The notes: a model not told the origin generated them from the letters alone. A DNA stretch of 64,000 nt from Massilia sp. WG5 (GCF_001412595.2 NZ_CP012640.2:5949802-6013801); one strand, 5' to 3'; positions 50,893 through 59,668 are shown, counted from the stretch's first letter. A program made the numbers and translations.

Positions 50893-53289
50893 CTATGGGT
50901 TGGCGCTTGCGGCACTCTGGCTGGCGACGCCGACAGCTAGCAGGGGGCAGATGAAAAACAGCAGGTGCGAGCCGCCCGCCGACAGGAAACTCATCGGCTG
51001 GCCCATCACCGGGAAGATCGCGAGGTTGGTGCCCCACGAGAGCAGGAAATGGCCGGCCACGAAAGCCGCGCCGCCGCACAGCAGGAAGCAGCGGAAACGG
51101 GCCAGCCAGGCGACGCGGAAGTCGCGTGCGCGGGCGCCGTCGAGCCAGCAGCGCACCGCCGTGTGCAGCAGCCCGGCCACGAACAGGGCCTGCAGGCACC
51201 ACAGCAGCAGGGCGGCGAGCAGGCCGTGGCGGTTCAGGAAGAAGGAGGGGGCGAAGTCGTCCTGCACCGCCGGGATGCGCAGCGCCGCGCCGGCATCCTG
51301 GCCCAGCGTGGCCAGGCCGAACACGTGATCCGCCCCGAACCAGCCGCCGCCGGCGATTGCCTGTGCGCCCAGCAGCAGCTGCTGGCCGGTGTGCGGGTGC
51401 GAGCCGGGATCGAGCCAGACCAGGAAGCGGTCGGCATAGAAGTTCCAGCGCGCGAACTCGGCCGGACCTGCGGCGCGCAGCAAAACCACGCCGGCGACGG
51501 CGGCCAGCGCGATGCCGACGCAGGCCAGCGCCAGCCAGTGCCGGCCGCCCGCCAGCGCGAAGGCCAGCGCCATCGCGCCGCCCCAGACGGTGAGCAGGAC
51601 CAGCGGCGAATAATCGTCGACCTGCACCAGCGCCACCGCCAGCAGCACCAGGAACAGCAGGGCCGGCGCGCCCAGGCGCAACACCCGCCGCAGGACCCCG
51701 CCCGGCGCCGGCTGCGCCCCGGAAGCCAGCGCGAGGGAATGGGCGCTGAGGGCGGCCAGGGTGAGCTTGGCGAATTCCACCGGCTGCAGGTCGAACACCC
51801 CGGTCTCGTCGCCGAATGCGACCTGCAGCAGCAGGAACAGCAGCGCCACGCCGCTGAGCAGCAGCAGCGCCAGCTCGACCCGCGCCTGCGCCAGCGGCCG
51901 CGCTGTGCGGAGCGGCCGTAGCGCGCACAGCAGGCCGCAGGCGCCGGCGCCGATCGCCAGTAGGGCGCCGGTCCTGCCGGCGTGACGCAGCCAGGACGAT
52001 TCCGGCGCGCCCAGCCCGAGCTCGAGCTGGGCCAGCAGGCCGGTGGCGAGCAGCAGCACGGCGGCGCCGGCGGCCAGCGAAGAACCGCCGACCAGCCACA
52101 CGCAGCCCAGCGCGGCCCAGGCCGCGACCATCACGATGCCGATGCCGGCCGGCGCGCCGCTCTTCTGCAGGTAGAGCAGCACCACGCCGGCGCCGGCCAG
52201 CAGCAGGGCGCCGGGCACGCCGAGGCTGCGCGCCCTTCCGAGGCGGCGCGCGGCGCCGGAAACGAACAGGCCTGCGCCGACCGCCAGCGCCAGTCCGCAT
52301 GCGACGGCCAGCGGGAGCATTGCCTGTTCCGGCAGTTGCCAGAGATCGCGCCGCGCCCAGGTCCAGGTCACGCCTTCGGGCAGGCGCTGGTGCGCTTCCT
52401 GGTGGAGGGCGACGTGGGACACCGGCTGCAGGTGCAGCAGGTCGCCGTTGCGCACCAGGAGCAGGCGGGTGCGGCCCAGCTGCAGGGCGCCGGCGCCGTT
52501 CAGGCTTTCCTCGCGCTCGGCCAGCAGCACGGCGTCGCCGGACGCGTCCGCCGGCTGGAGCAGCAGCGGAGCCTGCTGGGCATTCGCGCCGCCCGCCAGC
52601 AGCATGCCCTCCCCGGTCTGCTTGATGGTGGCGGCGGATGCGGGAACGCCGGCGATGGCGACGCGGTTGCCGCAATCGAGGTTGCCGCCGAAGACCAGCG
52701 GCCGGGCGATGCCCAGCAGCGAGGGCGTGAAGCGGTTCCAGGCGCCGATCATGCGCGAGGCCAGCCGGGTGTCCGGGCAGTCGGGCTGGGGCAGGCCGTC
52801 GCGCAGCAGCGTGGCGCCGTCGTAGCGCCAGCGGGTGTCGCCGCGCGTGAAGCGCACGCCGGCGTCGTCGACGGCGTCGATGTCGAAGCGGGAGGCGCCG
52901 AGCTGGAAGCCCTGGCCGCGGGCGAGCGGCGCGCTGCCGGCGCGGCGCCGGTGCTCGCCGCGCTGGACCAGCAACGGCGCCGGCGCGCCCGCGCTGGCGG
53001 CCCACCAGCCGCCCGCGGCGTCGCGGCGCAGGCGCAGGCGCACGCCGTCGCCCGGCGGCAGGCCGAGCGCGGTCCCGTCCAGCACGGTCCCGGCGCCGGC
53101 ATCCAGGGCGACGGCGACCCGGGCCGGCATCCAGGCGTCGGGCGCGCGCAGCAGGCAGGCCAGCTGCAGGGCGCACAGCAGCAGAAGCAGGGCGGCCACC
53201 AGCATGCGCCCACTGCGCAGGGCGGGACGCGCGGCCGCGGCGGCAAGCGCGCGCGCGGGCGCCGCGGCGGCGATGGCGGCGCCGTTCAT
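50893..53289 (-). CDS. SEDS-family peptidoglycan polymerase (RodA/FtsW/SpoVE) with large N-terminal extension
   Basis: A 798-residue membrane protein. After one helix (about 30-50) comes a non-membrane beta-rich region of about 270 residues, then about ten helices of the SEDS fold: QPVEFAKLTLAALSAH, VQVDDYSPLVLLTVWG, HPHTGQQLLLGAQAIAGGGW, QDDFAPSFFLNRHGLL (Asp677/Asp678 at the position of the RodA catalytic Asp) and FPVMGQPMSFLSAGGSHLLF near the end. It should polymerise lipid II with a class B PBP as partner, most likely the protein at 33770-36916. Canonical RodA is about 370 residues, so the extension is exceptional. It overlaps the kinase gene by ATGA. Confidence 0.9.
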   Translation of the reverse strand: MNGAAIAAAAPARALAAAAARPALRSGRMLVAALLLLLCALQLACLLRAPDAWMPARVAVALDAGAGTVLDGTALGLPPGDGVRLRLRRDAAGGWWAASAGAPAPLLVQRGEHRRRAGSAPLARGQGFQLGASRFDIDAVDDAGVRFTRGDTRWRYDGATLLRDGLPQPDCPDTRLASRMIGAWNRFTPSLLGIARPLVFGGNLDCGNRVAIAGVPASAATIKQTGEGMLLAGGANAQQAPLLLQPADASGDAVLLAEREESLNGAGALQLGRTRLLLVRNGDLLHLQPVSHVALHQEAHQRLPEGVTWTWARRDLWQLPEQAMLPLAVACGLALAVGAGLFVSGAARRLGRARSLGVPGALLLAGAGVVLLYLQKSGAPAGIGIVMVAAWAALGCVWLVGGSSLAAGAAVLLLATGLLAQLELGLGAPESSWLRHAGRTGALLAIGAGACGLLCALRPLRTARPLAQARVELALLLLSGVALLFLLLQVAFGDETGVFDLQPVEFAKLTLAALSAHSLALASGAQPAPGGVLRRVLRLGAPALLFLVLLAVALVQVDDYSPLVLLTVWGGAMALAFALAGGRHWLALACVGIALAAVAGVVLLRAAGPAEFARWNFYADRFLVWLDPGSHPHTGQQLLLGAQAIAGGGWFGADHVFGLATLGQDAGAALRIPAVQDDFAPSFFLNRHGLLAALLLWCLQALFVAGLLHTAVRCWLDGARARDFRVAWLARFRCFLLCGGAAFVAGHFLLSWGTNLAIFPVMGQPMSFLSAGGSHLLFFICPLLAVGVASQSAASANP

Positions 53290-54275
53290 GCGGCGCTCCG
53301 CAGGGAGGCGCCGGCGCCGGCCTCCGCGCAGGCGGCGCGGGCGCGCCCGATCAGCCGGCTGATCTCGAGGGCGTGGCGTGGGCGCTGTTCCGGGCGCGGC
53401 GCGAGCAGGGCGCGCAGCAGGCCGAGCGCCGCCTCGCCGGCTGCGGCGCTGGCGAGACCGGCATGGCGCAGGTAGAGCGCGGCTTCGTCCGGTGCGAGGA
53501 TGGCCGGCAGGCCGCCCTGGTGGCGCGCGCGCAGGACCGTGGCGCCCTCCATGCCGTGTTCGCGCCAGGCGCCGCCGCAGGCGCTGCAGAAGCGCAGCAT
53601 GGCGCCGGTGACCAGATGGTAGAGCAGGGCGCCGAGGGCGAAGTAATCGCTGCGGGCGTCGGTCCGGTAAGCGCCGTCGGGATCGGGGAAGAACTGCTCG
53701 GGCGCCTGCCAGTTGGCGGTGCCGGCGTAGGAATGGGGCGCGCGCTCGAGCAGGGGACGGTTGGTGCCGAAGTCGGCCAGCTTCAGCGCGCCATTGTGGT
53801 CGACCAGCAGGTTGGCCGGTTTCAGGTCGAGGTGGCGCCAGCCGTACTGGTGGACCTTGGCCAGCGCCTGGTTGGCCTGGGCGGTCCAGTCCAGCGCCTG
53901 GTCGAAGGAAGGGACGTCGCCGCGGCCGCGCATCCGGTCGAGGTGGTGCGCGAGATCGCCATCCAGCAGTTCGAGCGCCATCGCCGGCTGGCCGAGGTGT
54001 TCGCCGCTGTCGAGCAGGCGCACGATGTGACGCTGGTCCCAGGGACGAAGTGCGCGCAGGAAGGCGATCTCGGCGTCGAGGCAGGCGGTCCAGCGCAGGC
54101 GCTGCGGCGGCAGGGCCAGGCCCATCTGCTCGGTGTTGACCAGCTTCAGGGCCGCGGGCTGGCCGCCGCCGGCCGCTTCGGCGCGCCACAGCACGCCATA
54201 GCTGGAGCCGGCCAGGGGTTCGCGCAGGCGCCAGGCGCCGGCCGTCAGGGTAATGATGTCGCCCGCCTCGAGCAT
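53286..54275 (-). CDS. Hanks-type Ser/Thr protein kinase, soluble
   Basis: A 329-residue kinase with the motifs LAGSSYGVLW (atypical glycine loop), K44 in AALKLV, E70, HLDLKPAN (D150) and D168 of ADFGTN, plus APEQFF. The HRD arginine is replaced by Leu (HLD), as in kinases that need no activation-loop phosphorylation. A CxxC pair (C230, C233 in LRFCSACGGAW) sits in the C-lobe and could hold a metal or redox switch. No membrane helix or PASTA domains. It is the first gene of the right block, with a GGGAGG ribosome site, and overlaps the SEDS gene, so it probably controls that polymerase. Confidence 0.92.
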   Translation of the reverse strand: MLEAGDIITLTAGAWRLREPLAGSSYGVLWRAEAAGGGQPAALKLVNTEQMGLALPPQRLRWTACLDAEIAFLRALRPWDQRHIVRLLDSGEHLGQPAMALELLDGDLAHHLDRMRGRGDVPSFDQALDWTAQANQALAKVHQYGWRHLDLKPANLLVDHNGALKLADFGTNRPLLERAPHSYAGTANWQAPEQFFPDPDGAYRTDARSDYFALGALLYHLVTGAMLRFCSACGGAWREHGMEGATVLRARHQGGLPAILAPDEAALYLRHAGLASAAAGEAALGLLRALLAPRPEQRPRHALEISRLIGRARAACAEAGAGASLRSAA

Positions 54276-54357
54276 GTGTCCTCCCGTGTGCGGCGGCATC
54301 GGCGCCGCCGCAGCGGACTAGCGGGGGGAGGAGGAAAAGATGCGGGAAAAGCGGACG

Positions 54358-54383
54358 AAAAAAAACCGCGCCGGGGCGCGGTT
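54358..54383 (-). terminator. Intrinsic terminator after the glycine-zipper gene
   Basis: AACCGCGCC (54364-54372) and GGCGCGGTT (54375-54383) form a 9-bp stem. On the minus strand it is followed by a run of eight T (54365-54358 read in reverse). It lies 17 bases after the stop of the gene at 54401-54853 and before the kinase promoter region. Confidence 0.85.
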
Positions 54384-54400
54384 CCTGTCGGTGCGGGGGA

Positions 54401-54853
54401 TCAGCGGTGACGGTCCCAACCGCCGCGGTCGTGGCCGCGATCCCAGCCGCGGTCGTAGTGGCGGCCGCCGCGATCGTAGTAGCGGTCACGGTCGTAGTAG
54501 GGACGCGATTCGACATAGACCGGGCGCGGCTCGTAGTAATAGCGCGGGCGCGATTCCACGTACACGGCGGCCGGCGCCGGCTGGTAGTAGCCGCTCGAGT
54601 AGCCGCTCGGGTAGCTGTTGTACGAGTAGCCGCGGCTACGGTAATAATCGTCGTCGGTGCGCACCGAGTTGCCCACGGCCGCGCCGATTGCGGCGCCGAC
54701 CAGGGCGCTGTCGCGACCACCCACACTGCCGCCAATCGCTGCGCCGGCCAGCGCGCCGATCACCGTGTTTGCCCCCCGATCTTGAGCCATTGCCGTGGAG
54801 GATACGGCGGCCGCGGCCAAGAGCACCGCACCAAAGCATTTTTTGTTCAACAT
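54401..54853 (-). CDS. Exported glycine-zipper protein with Tyr/Arg/Asp-rich tail
   Basis: A 150-residue protein. A signal peptide (MLNKKCFGAVLLAAAAVSST, cleavage near AMA-QD) precedes a glycine-zipper membrane segment (GALAGAAIGGSVGG and VGAAIGAAVGNSV). The tail is low complexity: YVESRPRYYYEPRPVYVESR, then YDRDRYYDRGGRHYDRGWDR. Glycine-zipper proteins of this kind associate with the outer membrane or envelope; the function is unknown. The start at 54853 is preferred over an upstream frame start because the signal peptide begins here. A clear terminator follows. Confidence 0.8.
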   Translation of the reverse strand: MLNKKCFGAVLLAAAAVSSTAMAQDRGANTVIGALAGAAIGGSVGGRDSALVGAAIGAAVGNSVRTDDDYYRSRGYSYNSYPSGYSSGYYQPAPAAVYVESRPRYYYEPRPVYVESRPYYDRDRYYDRGGRHYDRGWDRGHDRGGWDRHR

Positions 54854-55059
54854 GGCTTTTCCTTCGGCCTCGACGGGGATCAGGATGATCGCAACAACGC
54901 AAGGCATGACGCTACTATAGTCCTTGCTTCCGAGGCTGCCACAGCTTAATACAGATTCTTACACCTGCATCAGGGTTCGAAACATTTCGGGTGTGCAGGG
55001 CTTGCACTCGCTTCCGTCTGCCCCATCTAGCAGGGGTTTTCATTTATTTATCCGAGTCC

Positions 55060-56196
55060 ATGGCGCGTCGACGTAGCGGTTTTTCCCTTCTGGCAATCCT
55101 GGTGCTGGTGCACCTGTACATCGGGTTTCGCTTGCTCCCTGGCATGAACGCAGGCTTTCTCGGGATGCTGGTCGGTATCGTGCTGCTGGCCTTATCGGCC
55201 GGGCTGGTGCGGATCGGCCTGGTGGCGCCGAGCCTGCGCCGCAGCCGCTGGTCCGGTCCGCTGGCCTGGACCGGCCTGCTGGCGATGGGCTTCTTTTCTT
55301 CGCTGCTGGTGCTGACCGTGGTCCGCGACGTGCTGCTGCTGGTCCTGACGCTGGCCGGCGCGGGCGGTCCGGCCATCGTCCACGACAGCGCCGTCGTGGT
55401 TCCGCTGCTGGCGCTGGCCGTCACCGTCGTCGGCTTCATCAATGCGCGCCGGCTCGCGCGCGTGGTGCGCGTCGACGTGCCGATTCCCGGCCTGCCGCGC
55501 GAACTGGACGGCTATGCGATCGCGCAGATTTCCGATATCCACGTCGGCCCGACGATCAAGCGCGCCTACCTGAACGCCATCGTCAACAAGGTCAATTCGC
55601 TCAAGCCCGACGCCATCGCCGTGACCGGCGACCTGGTCGACGGCAGCGTGCAGCGCCTGGCCCTGCACACCGAGCCGCTGGCGCGCCTGAGCGCCCCGGA
55701 CGGCGCTTTCTTTGTCACCGGCAACCACGAATACTATTCGGGCGCCGACCAGTGGATCGCCGAAGTACGGCGCCTGGGACTGCGCGTGCTGCTCAACGAG
55801 CACGTGATCCGCCGGCGCGGCCCGGCCACGCTGATGATCGCCGGCGTGACCGACTACACGGCCCAGCTTTTCAACCCGGCCCACAAGAGCGACCCGCACC
55901 AGGCCGCGGCCGGGGCGCCGGAAGGCGTCGCCGTGAAGGTGCTGCTGGCCCACCAGCCGCGCAGCGCGCCGGCGGCGGCCGATGCCGGCTTCGACCTGCA
56001 ACTGTCCGGCCATACCCACGGCGGCCAGTTCTTCCCCTGGAATTTGTTCGTGCCGCTGCAGCAGCCTTTCGTTGCCGGCCTGAACCGGGTGCGCTCGCTG
56101 TGGGTCTATACCAGCCGCGGCACCGGTTACTGGGGGCCGCCGAAGCGCTTCGGCGCGCCGTCCGAAATCACGCTGGTGCGCCTGGTGCCGGCCTGA
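55060..56196 (+). CDS. Membrane-anchored metallophosphoesterase
   Basis: A 378-residue protein with four N-terminal helices (residues about 8-130) and a cytosolic or periplasmic calcineurin-type phosphoesterase domain: QISDIHVGPTIK (DxH), VTGDLVDGSVQR (GDxxD), FVTGNHEYYSG (GNHE), VLLAHQPRSAP and QLSGHTHGGQF (GHxH). YaeI/YkuE-like proteins of this class act on lipid-linked phosphates such as UDP-diacylglucosamine-like molecules or on other phosphoesters. Start at 55060 (MARRRSGFSLLA); the ribosome site is weak. The gene is monocistronic; a 98-base gap precedes the peptidase gene. Confidence 0.9.
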   Translation: MARRRSGFSLLAILVLVHLYIGFRLLPGMNAGFLGMLVGIVLLALSAGLVRIGLVAPSLRRSRWSGPLAWTGLLAMGFFSSLLVLTVVRDVLLLVLTLAGAGGPAIVHDSAVVVPLLALAVTVVGFINARRLARVVRVDVPIPGLPRELDGYAIAQISDIHVGPTIKRAYLNAIVNKVNSLKPDAIAVTGDLVDGSVQRLALHTEPLARLSAPDGAFFVTGNHEYYSGADQWIAEVRRLGLRVLLNEHVIRRRGPATLMIAGVTDYTAQLFNPAHKSDPHQAAAGAPEGVAVKVLLAHQPRSAPAAADAGFDLQLSGHTHGGQFFPWNLFVPLQQPFVAGLNRVRSLWVYTSRGTGYWGPPKRFGAPSEITLVRLVPA

Positions 56197-56294
56197 CAAA
56201 CCAATAACCGTGTAATTACAGAAATATTTCTCCTAAAACGGCGGCGATTGCGTTATTGTTTCGTTCATTTCGACCCGAAGCAAAGGACAATCGC

Positions 56295-57752
56295 ATGAAC
56301 CGCCGCACCCGTCTTCCCGCCCTGACCCTCGTCGCCGCCAGCCTGCTGGGCGGTTCCGCGCAAGCCGCGAGCCCGGGCAGCGACCCGGCCGCGCTCGCCA
56401 AGGTGCGCGATACGGCGATGCAGAGCGACTATGCCTACCAGCGCCTCGAAGACCTGACCGACCTGGTCGGTCCGCGCCTGTCCGGCTCGGCCGGCGCCGC
56501 CGCCGCCGTGACCCAGGTCGCCGACGAGCTGCGCAAGCTGGGCGCCAGGGTGACCCTGCAGCCGGTCAAGGTGCCGCACTGGGTGCGCGGCGTCGAGACC
56601 GGCGAAGTGGTCGACTACAAGGGCCGCCCGGCGGGCATCACCCAGAAGCTCGTGCTGACCGCCCTGGGCGGCTCGGGCGCGACCCCGGCGGCCGGCATCA
56701 CGGCCGAGGTGATCGTGGTGCGCACCTTCGAGGAACTGAAGGCGCGCGCGGCCGAGGTGAAGGGCCGCATCGTGCTGTTCGACGTACCCTTCGACCAGGA
56801 CATGGCCGACCGCGGCCTGGCCGGCACCGCCTACGGGCAGGCGGTGGCCTTCCGCGGCGCGGGCCCGCGCATGGCGGCCGAGATGGGCGCGCAGGCAGCG
56901 CTGGTGCGCGCAGTCGGCGGCGCCGCCTTCCGCATCGTGCACACCGGCGCTACCAACTTGCCGGAGAACAAGCGTATCCCGGCGGCCGCCATCACCATCG
57001 AGGATTCGATGCTGATCTCGCGCCTGGCCAGGCGCGGCCCGGTGCGCCTGCACCTGACCCTGACCCCGCAGACCCTGCCGGACGCCGACAGCTACAACGT
57101 GATCGCCGACTGGCCGGGCACCGACAAGGCCGACGAGATCGTGCTGGTGTCGGGCCACCTCGATTCCTGGGACCTGGCGACCGGCGCCAACGACGATGCC
57201 TCCGGCGTGGTCAGCGCCATGGGCGTGATCGATACCCTGCGCAAGCTCGACTACCGTCCGCGCCGCACCATCCGCGTCGTTGCCTGGATGAACGAAGAAA
57301 ACGGCGGCCGCGGCGGCAAGGGCTACGACAACGCCTACAAGTCGACGGCCGAGAAGCACTTCGCCGCCTACGAGGACGACAACGGCTCGGGCCGCCCGTT
57401 CGGCGTGCGCGGCGGCATCGGCCTGCAATCGGCCAAGCTGATGGCGCCGCTGCAAGCCGCGCTGTATCCGATGGGCGCGGGTGCATTCCGCCGCGAGGAC
57501 GTGATCGGTTCGGGCGACCTGCACGACCTGGAAACCTCGGGCGTGCCGAGCTTCGAGCCCTGGATCGATTCGGCCAATTACTTCAACTACCACCACACCA
57601 CGGCCGATACCTTCGACAAGGTCGATCCCGAGAACCTGCGCCGTCACGTTGCCGTCATGGCGACGACGGCCTGGTTCCTGGCCAATATGGACCAGGCACT
57701 CGGCCGTTCGAACGTAGCGGAGCCGGCAGCCCGGACTGCGGCTGCCAAATAA
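56295..57752 (+). CDS. Exported M28-family metallopeptidase
   Basis: A 485-residue protein with a signal peptide (LPALTLVAASLLGGSAQA, then ASPGSD). An inserted protease-associated (PA) domain (about residues 120-240) precedes the catalytic domain with co-catalytic zinc ligands: SGHLDSWDLATGANDDASGV (His and Asp), WMNEENGGRGGKGYD (Glu-Glu), a further Asp in LHDLETSGVPSFE and the last His in YFNYHHTTADTFD. Family members are aminopeptidases or carboxypeptidases in the periplasm. AAAGGA precedes the ATG. Close in layout to bacterial plasma glutamate carboxypeptidase-like proteins. Confidence 0.92.
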   Translation: MNRRTRLPALTLVAASLLGGSAQAASPGSDPAALAKVRDTAMQSDYAYQRLEDLTDLVGPRLSGSAGAAAAVTQVADELRKLGARVTLQPVKVPHWVRGVETGEVVDYKGRPAGITQKLVLTALGGSGATPAAGITAEVIVVRTFEELKARAAEVKGRIVLFDVPFDQDMADRGLAGTAYGQAVAFRGAGPRMAAEMGAQAALVRAVGGAAFRIVHTGATNLPENKRIPAAAITIEDSMLISRLARRGPVRLHLTLTPQTLPDADSYNVIADWPGTDKADEIVLVSGHLDSWDLATGANDDASGVVSAMGVIDTLRKLDYRPRRTIRVVAWMNEENGGRGGKGYDNAYKSTAEKHFAAYEDDNGSGRPFGVRGGIGLQSAKLMAPLQAALYPMGAGAFRREDVIGSGDLHDLETSGVPSFEPWIDSANYFNYHHTTADTFDKVDPENLRRHVAVMATTAWFLANMDQALGRSNVAEPAARTAAAK

Positions 57753-57794
57753 GCGGACCGACCCCGCGCGCCCTGCAGCGGCACGGCGGACAGC

Positions 57795-58166
57795 TCAGCT
57801 GCTGCTGATCCGGCGCACCGCGCGCGCGTGGCCGCGGAAAGGGCGGCCATACACGGTCTGGATGCCGCTGGCGAAGTTCTGCCCCCATACCAGCTGCGGC
57901 CGCGTATCGTGCTGCTCGCTCGACCAGTACCAGACACGGTCGAAACGTTCGCGCAGATTGGCGAACAGCAGGGCCAGCTCGCGCCGCGTGGGCAGCTCGC
58001 CCTCCTGCGAGCCGGCCCATTCGCGAGCGGTCGGCCAGCTGACATCCGACGCATCGTCCGGCAGCAGCACCAGGTGGTAGTCCGACTCGCCATCCTTGCC
58101 CAGGATGAGGCCTGCATACGCCTCGCCTTCCTTGAGCATCTCTTGAATTCTCAGGTATTCACCCAT
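57795..58166 (-). CDS. DUF1566-like (Lcl C-terminal type) protein
   Basis: A 123-residue soluble protein. PTRRELALLFANLRERF, VWYWSSEQHDTRPQLVWGQN and a final GHARAVRRI follow the DUF1566/Lcl_C pattern, in which a WSS motif and a late strand with VRxVR occur. The domain is related to the C-type lectin-like and FGE folds found in adhesins and phage tail proteins. It has no signal peptide, which is unusual for surface uses. Function unknown. It is convergent with the M28 peptidase gene. Confidence 0.65.
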   Translation of the reverse strand: MGEYLRIQEMLKEGEAYAGLILGKDGESDYHLVLLPDDASDVSWPTAREWAGSQEGELPTRRELALLFANLRERFDRVWYWSSEQHDTRPQLVWGQNFASGIQTVYGRPFRGHARAVRRISSS

Positions 58167-58395
58167 CGCAATCCTCGCTTGTGTACTTCGGTCTGTGTAG
58201 TAAGACCGTGTTCACAGCGAGTCAGTTGCCGCGCGCAATACGACGTAGCTCATAACGACCTGCGCTTCTGCTGATCCGGATTGGCATTTGGTGAGCTTTT
58301 CCTTATTGCGGGAAATCTTTTTGCAAAAAAGTTGAACTCTGACTGTTTCTTCGCGTCAAAGGGGTACATTTGTTTTTGCCGCAAGGGACTTTTGG

Positions 58396-58911
58396 ATGAA
58401 AAAACTCGTTGCTTTCGTTTTGGATCTTCGTATCAATGCCGTGCTGTGCTGCGGCGCCACTGTCCTGCTGAGCGCCTGTAACGCCGGGGTGAGCGACCCC
58501 GTCAATGGCCAGCAATCGCAGACCGTCGCCGCGCTCGGCAGCAGCGCCGGCCAGTCGGCGGCCAGCCGCGCTCCCGCACCCTATGGCGCGGAGGCGGCCC
58601 TGCAGAGCGCCGATGCCGCAGCCGCAGCCGATGCGGGCGCAACGACAGCCGCCGCAACAACGACAGCATCACCTGCAAGGACTGCGACCACTGCAACGAC
58701 CGCAGCGAGCGCAACGCCGCCCGCGGGCGCCGCGAATATCGAGCCGGCCTACGACAGCAGCCGCCAGGCGGCGATGAATGCCGGCTTCTCGAACCAGACC
58801 GATGAGACCGAAGCCGCGGCAGCGGCCGCCGCGGCGAACGCACCGGCGGCCGACAACGCCCAGGCCAGCAATATCCCCGCCGCCTGCGACACGGGCGCCT
58901 GCCCGCACTGA
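58396..58911 (+). CDS. Ala/Thr-rich putative lipoprotein
   Basis: A 171-residue protein. The N-terminus ends in VLLSACNAG, a lipobox (LSAC) that places the lipid-modified Cys at about residue 28. The mature part is low complexity, mostly Ala, Thr and Pro (ATTAAATTTASPARTATTAT), until YDSSRQAAMNAGFSNQTDE. It ends CDTGACPH with a possible disulphide. I recognise no domain. A strong terminator follows. The preceding 229 bases hold a less GC-rich promoter region but no other gene. Confidence 0.7.
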   Translation: MKKLVAFVLDLRINAVLCCGATVLLSACNAGVSDPVNGQQSQTVAALGSSAGQSAASRAPAPYGAEAALQSADAAAAADAGATTAAATTTASPARTATTATTAASATPPAGAANIEPAYDSSRQAAMNAGFSNQTDETEAAAAAAAANAPAADNAQASNIPAACDTGACPH

Positions 58912-58955
58912 CCGGAAAGTTTTGCTCTCCCGGCCTCTTCTCTGGGGGTTGGTTC

Positions 58956-58990
58956 AAGCCCGCGCGCCGCAAGGCTTGCGGGCTTTTTTA
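58956..58990 (+). terminator. Intrinsic terminator after the lipoprotein gene
   Basis: AAGCCCGC (58956-58963) pairs with GCGGGCTT (58978-58985) and is followed by TTTTA on the plus strand. The lipoprotein stop is 45 bases upstream. The tail overlaps the last codons of the convergent SOS-associated peptidase gene. Confidence 0.8.
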
Positions 58991-59668
58991 TTCGTCCTCG
59001 TCGTCGACCGGTTGGGCGACCTGCGGGCCATCCGCGGTTGGACGGTTCACGGCTTTGCTGACCTGGTGCCATTCGAAGGCATCCGCCGGCACCGCCGCGT
59101 GGCGGGCCAGCTCGAGTGCCTGCTGCGGGCTCAGGGCGGGGGACAGCCACAGTGCGGCATCTTCGGCGCCGAGCACGACCGGGCGGCGGTCGTGGATGTC
59201 GAGCATGCCGCCCGAGGCGTCGTCGGTGACCAGCACGAAGCCGGCTTCGGCGCGGTTTTCCTCGAAGGGGCCGAAGTTGGCGAGCGCCAGCAGGAACAGG
59301 GGTTGGTGGTCCTTGCGATGGATGTGCCAGGGCTGCTTGTGGCCTTTTTCGCCGGTCCATTCATACCAGCCCTCGGCGGGCACGATGCCGCGCCCGTTCT
59401 TGAGCAGGCGCGACCAGTAGCTGCTGCCCAGCTTTTCGAGGCGCGCATTGATTGCAATCGGAATCTTGCCCTCGGCCCATTTCGGGCGGTAGCTCCAGAA
59501 TACGTCGTCGACGCGGTGCTCGCCGTCCTCGATATGCATCACCGGGCGGTAGGTGCCGGGCGCGGCATTCGTGGTCGGTCCCGACTCGCTGTCGTACACG
59601 GCGTCGCTCCAGCCAAATGCATTGGCGTAATGGCGCGCGGTCTGGCTCTGGTCAAATCGTCCACACAT
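58988..59668 (-). CDS. yedK: SOS response-associated peptidase YedK/HMCES family
   Basis: A 226-residue SRAP protein. Cys2 of MCGRFDQS forms the thiazolidine link with abasic sites in single-stranded DNA; INARLEKLG, IVPAEGWYEWTGEKG with the catalytic Glu, and MLDIHDRRPVVL with the His complete the active site. The family shields abasic sites and also self-cleaves its N-terminus. The start must be the Met before Cys2, which fixes it at 59668. The acidic tail (PVDDEDE) overlaps the neighbouring terminator. Confidence 0.95.
   Translation of the reverse strand: MCGRFDQSQTARHYANAFGWSDAVYDSESGPTTNAAPGTYRPVMHIEDGEHRVDDVFWSYRPKWAEGKIPIAINARLEKLGSSYWSRLLKNGRGIVPAEGWYEWTGEKGHKQPWHIHRKDHQPLFLLALANFGPFEENRAEAGFVLVTDDASGGMLDIHDRRPVVLGAEDAALWLSPALSPQQALELARHAAVPADAFEWHQVSKAVNRPTADGPQVAQPVDDEDE

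Noticed and set aside
43179..54275. Type VI secretion phosphorylation pathway (PpkA/PppA/Fha)
   Set aside because: Kinase, PP2C and FHA genes are present, but no Tss structural genes, Hcp, VgrG or ClpV occur in the window, while SEDS and PBP genes do.
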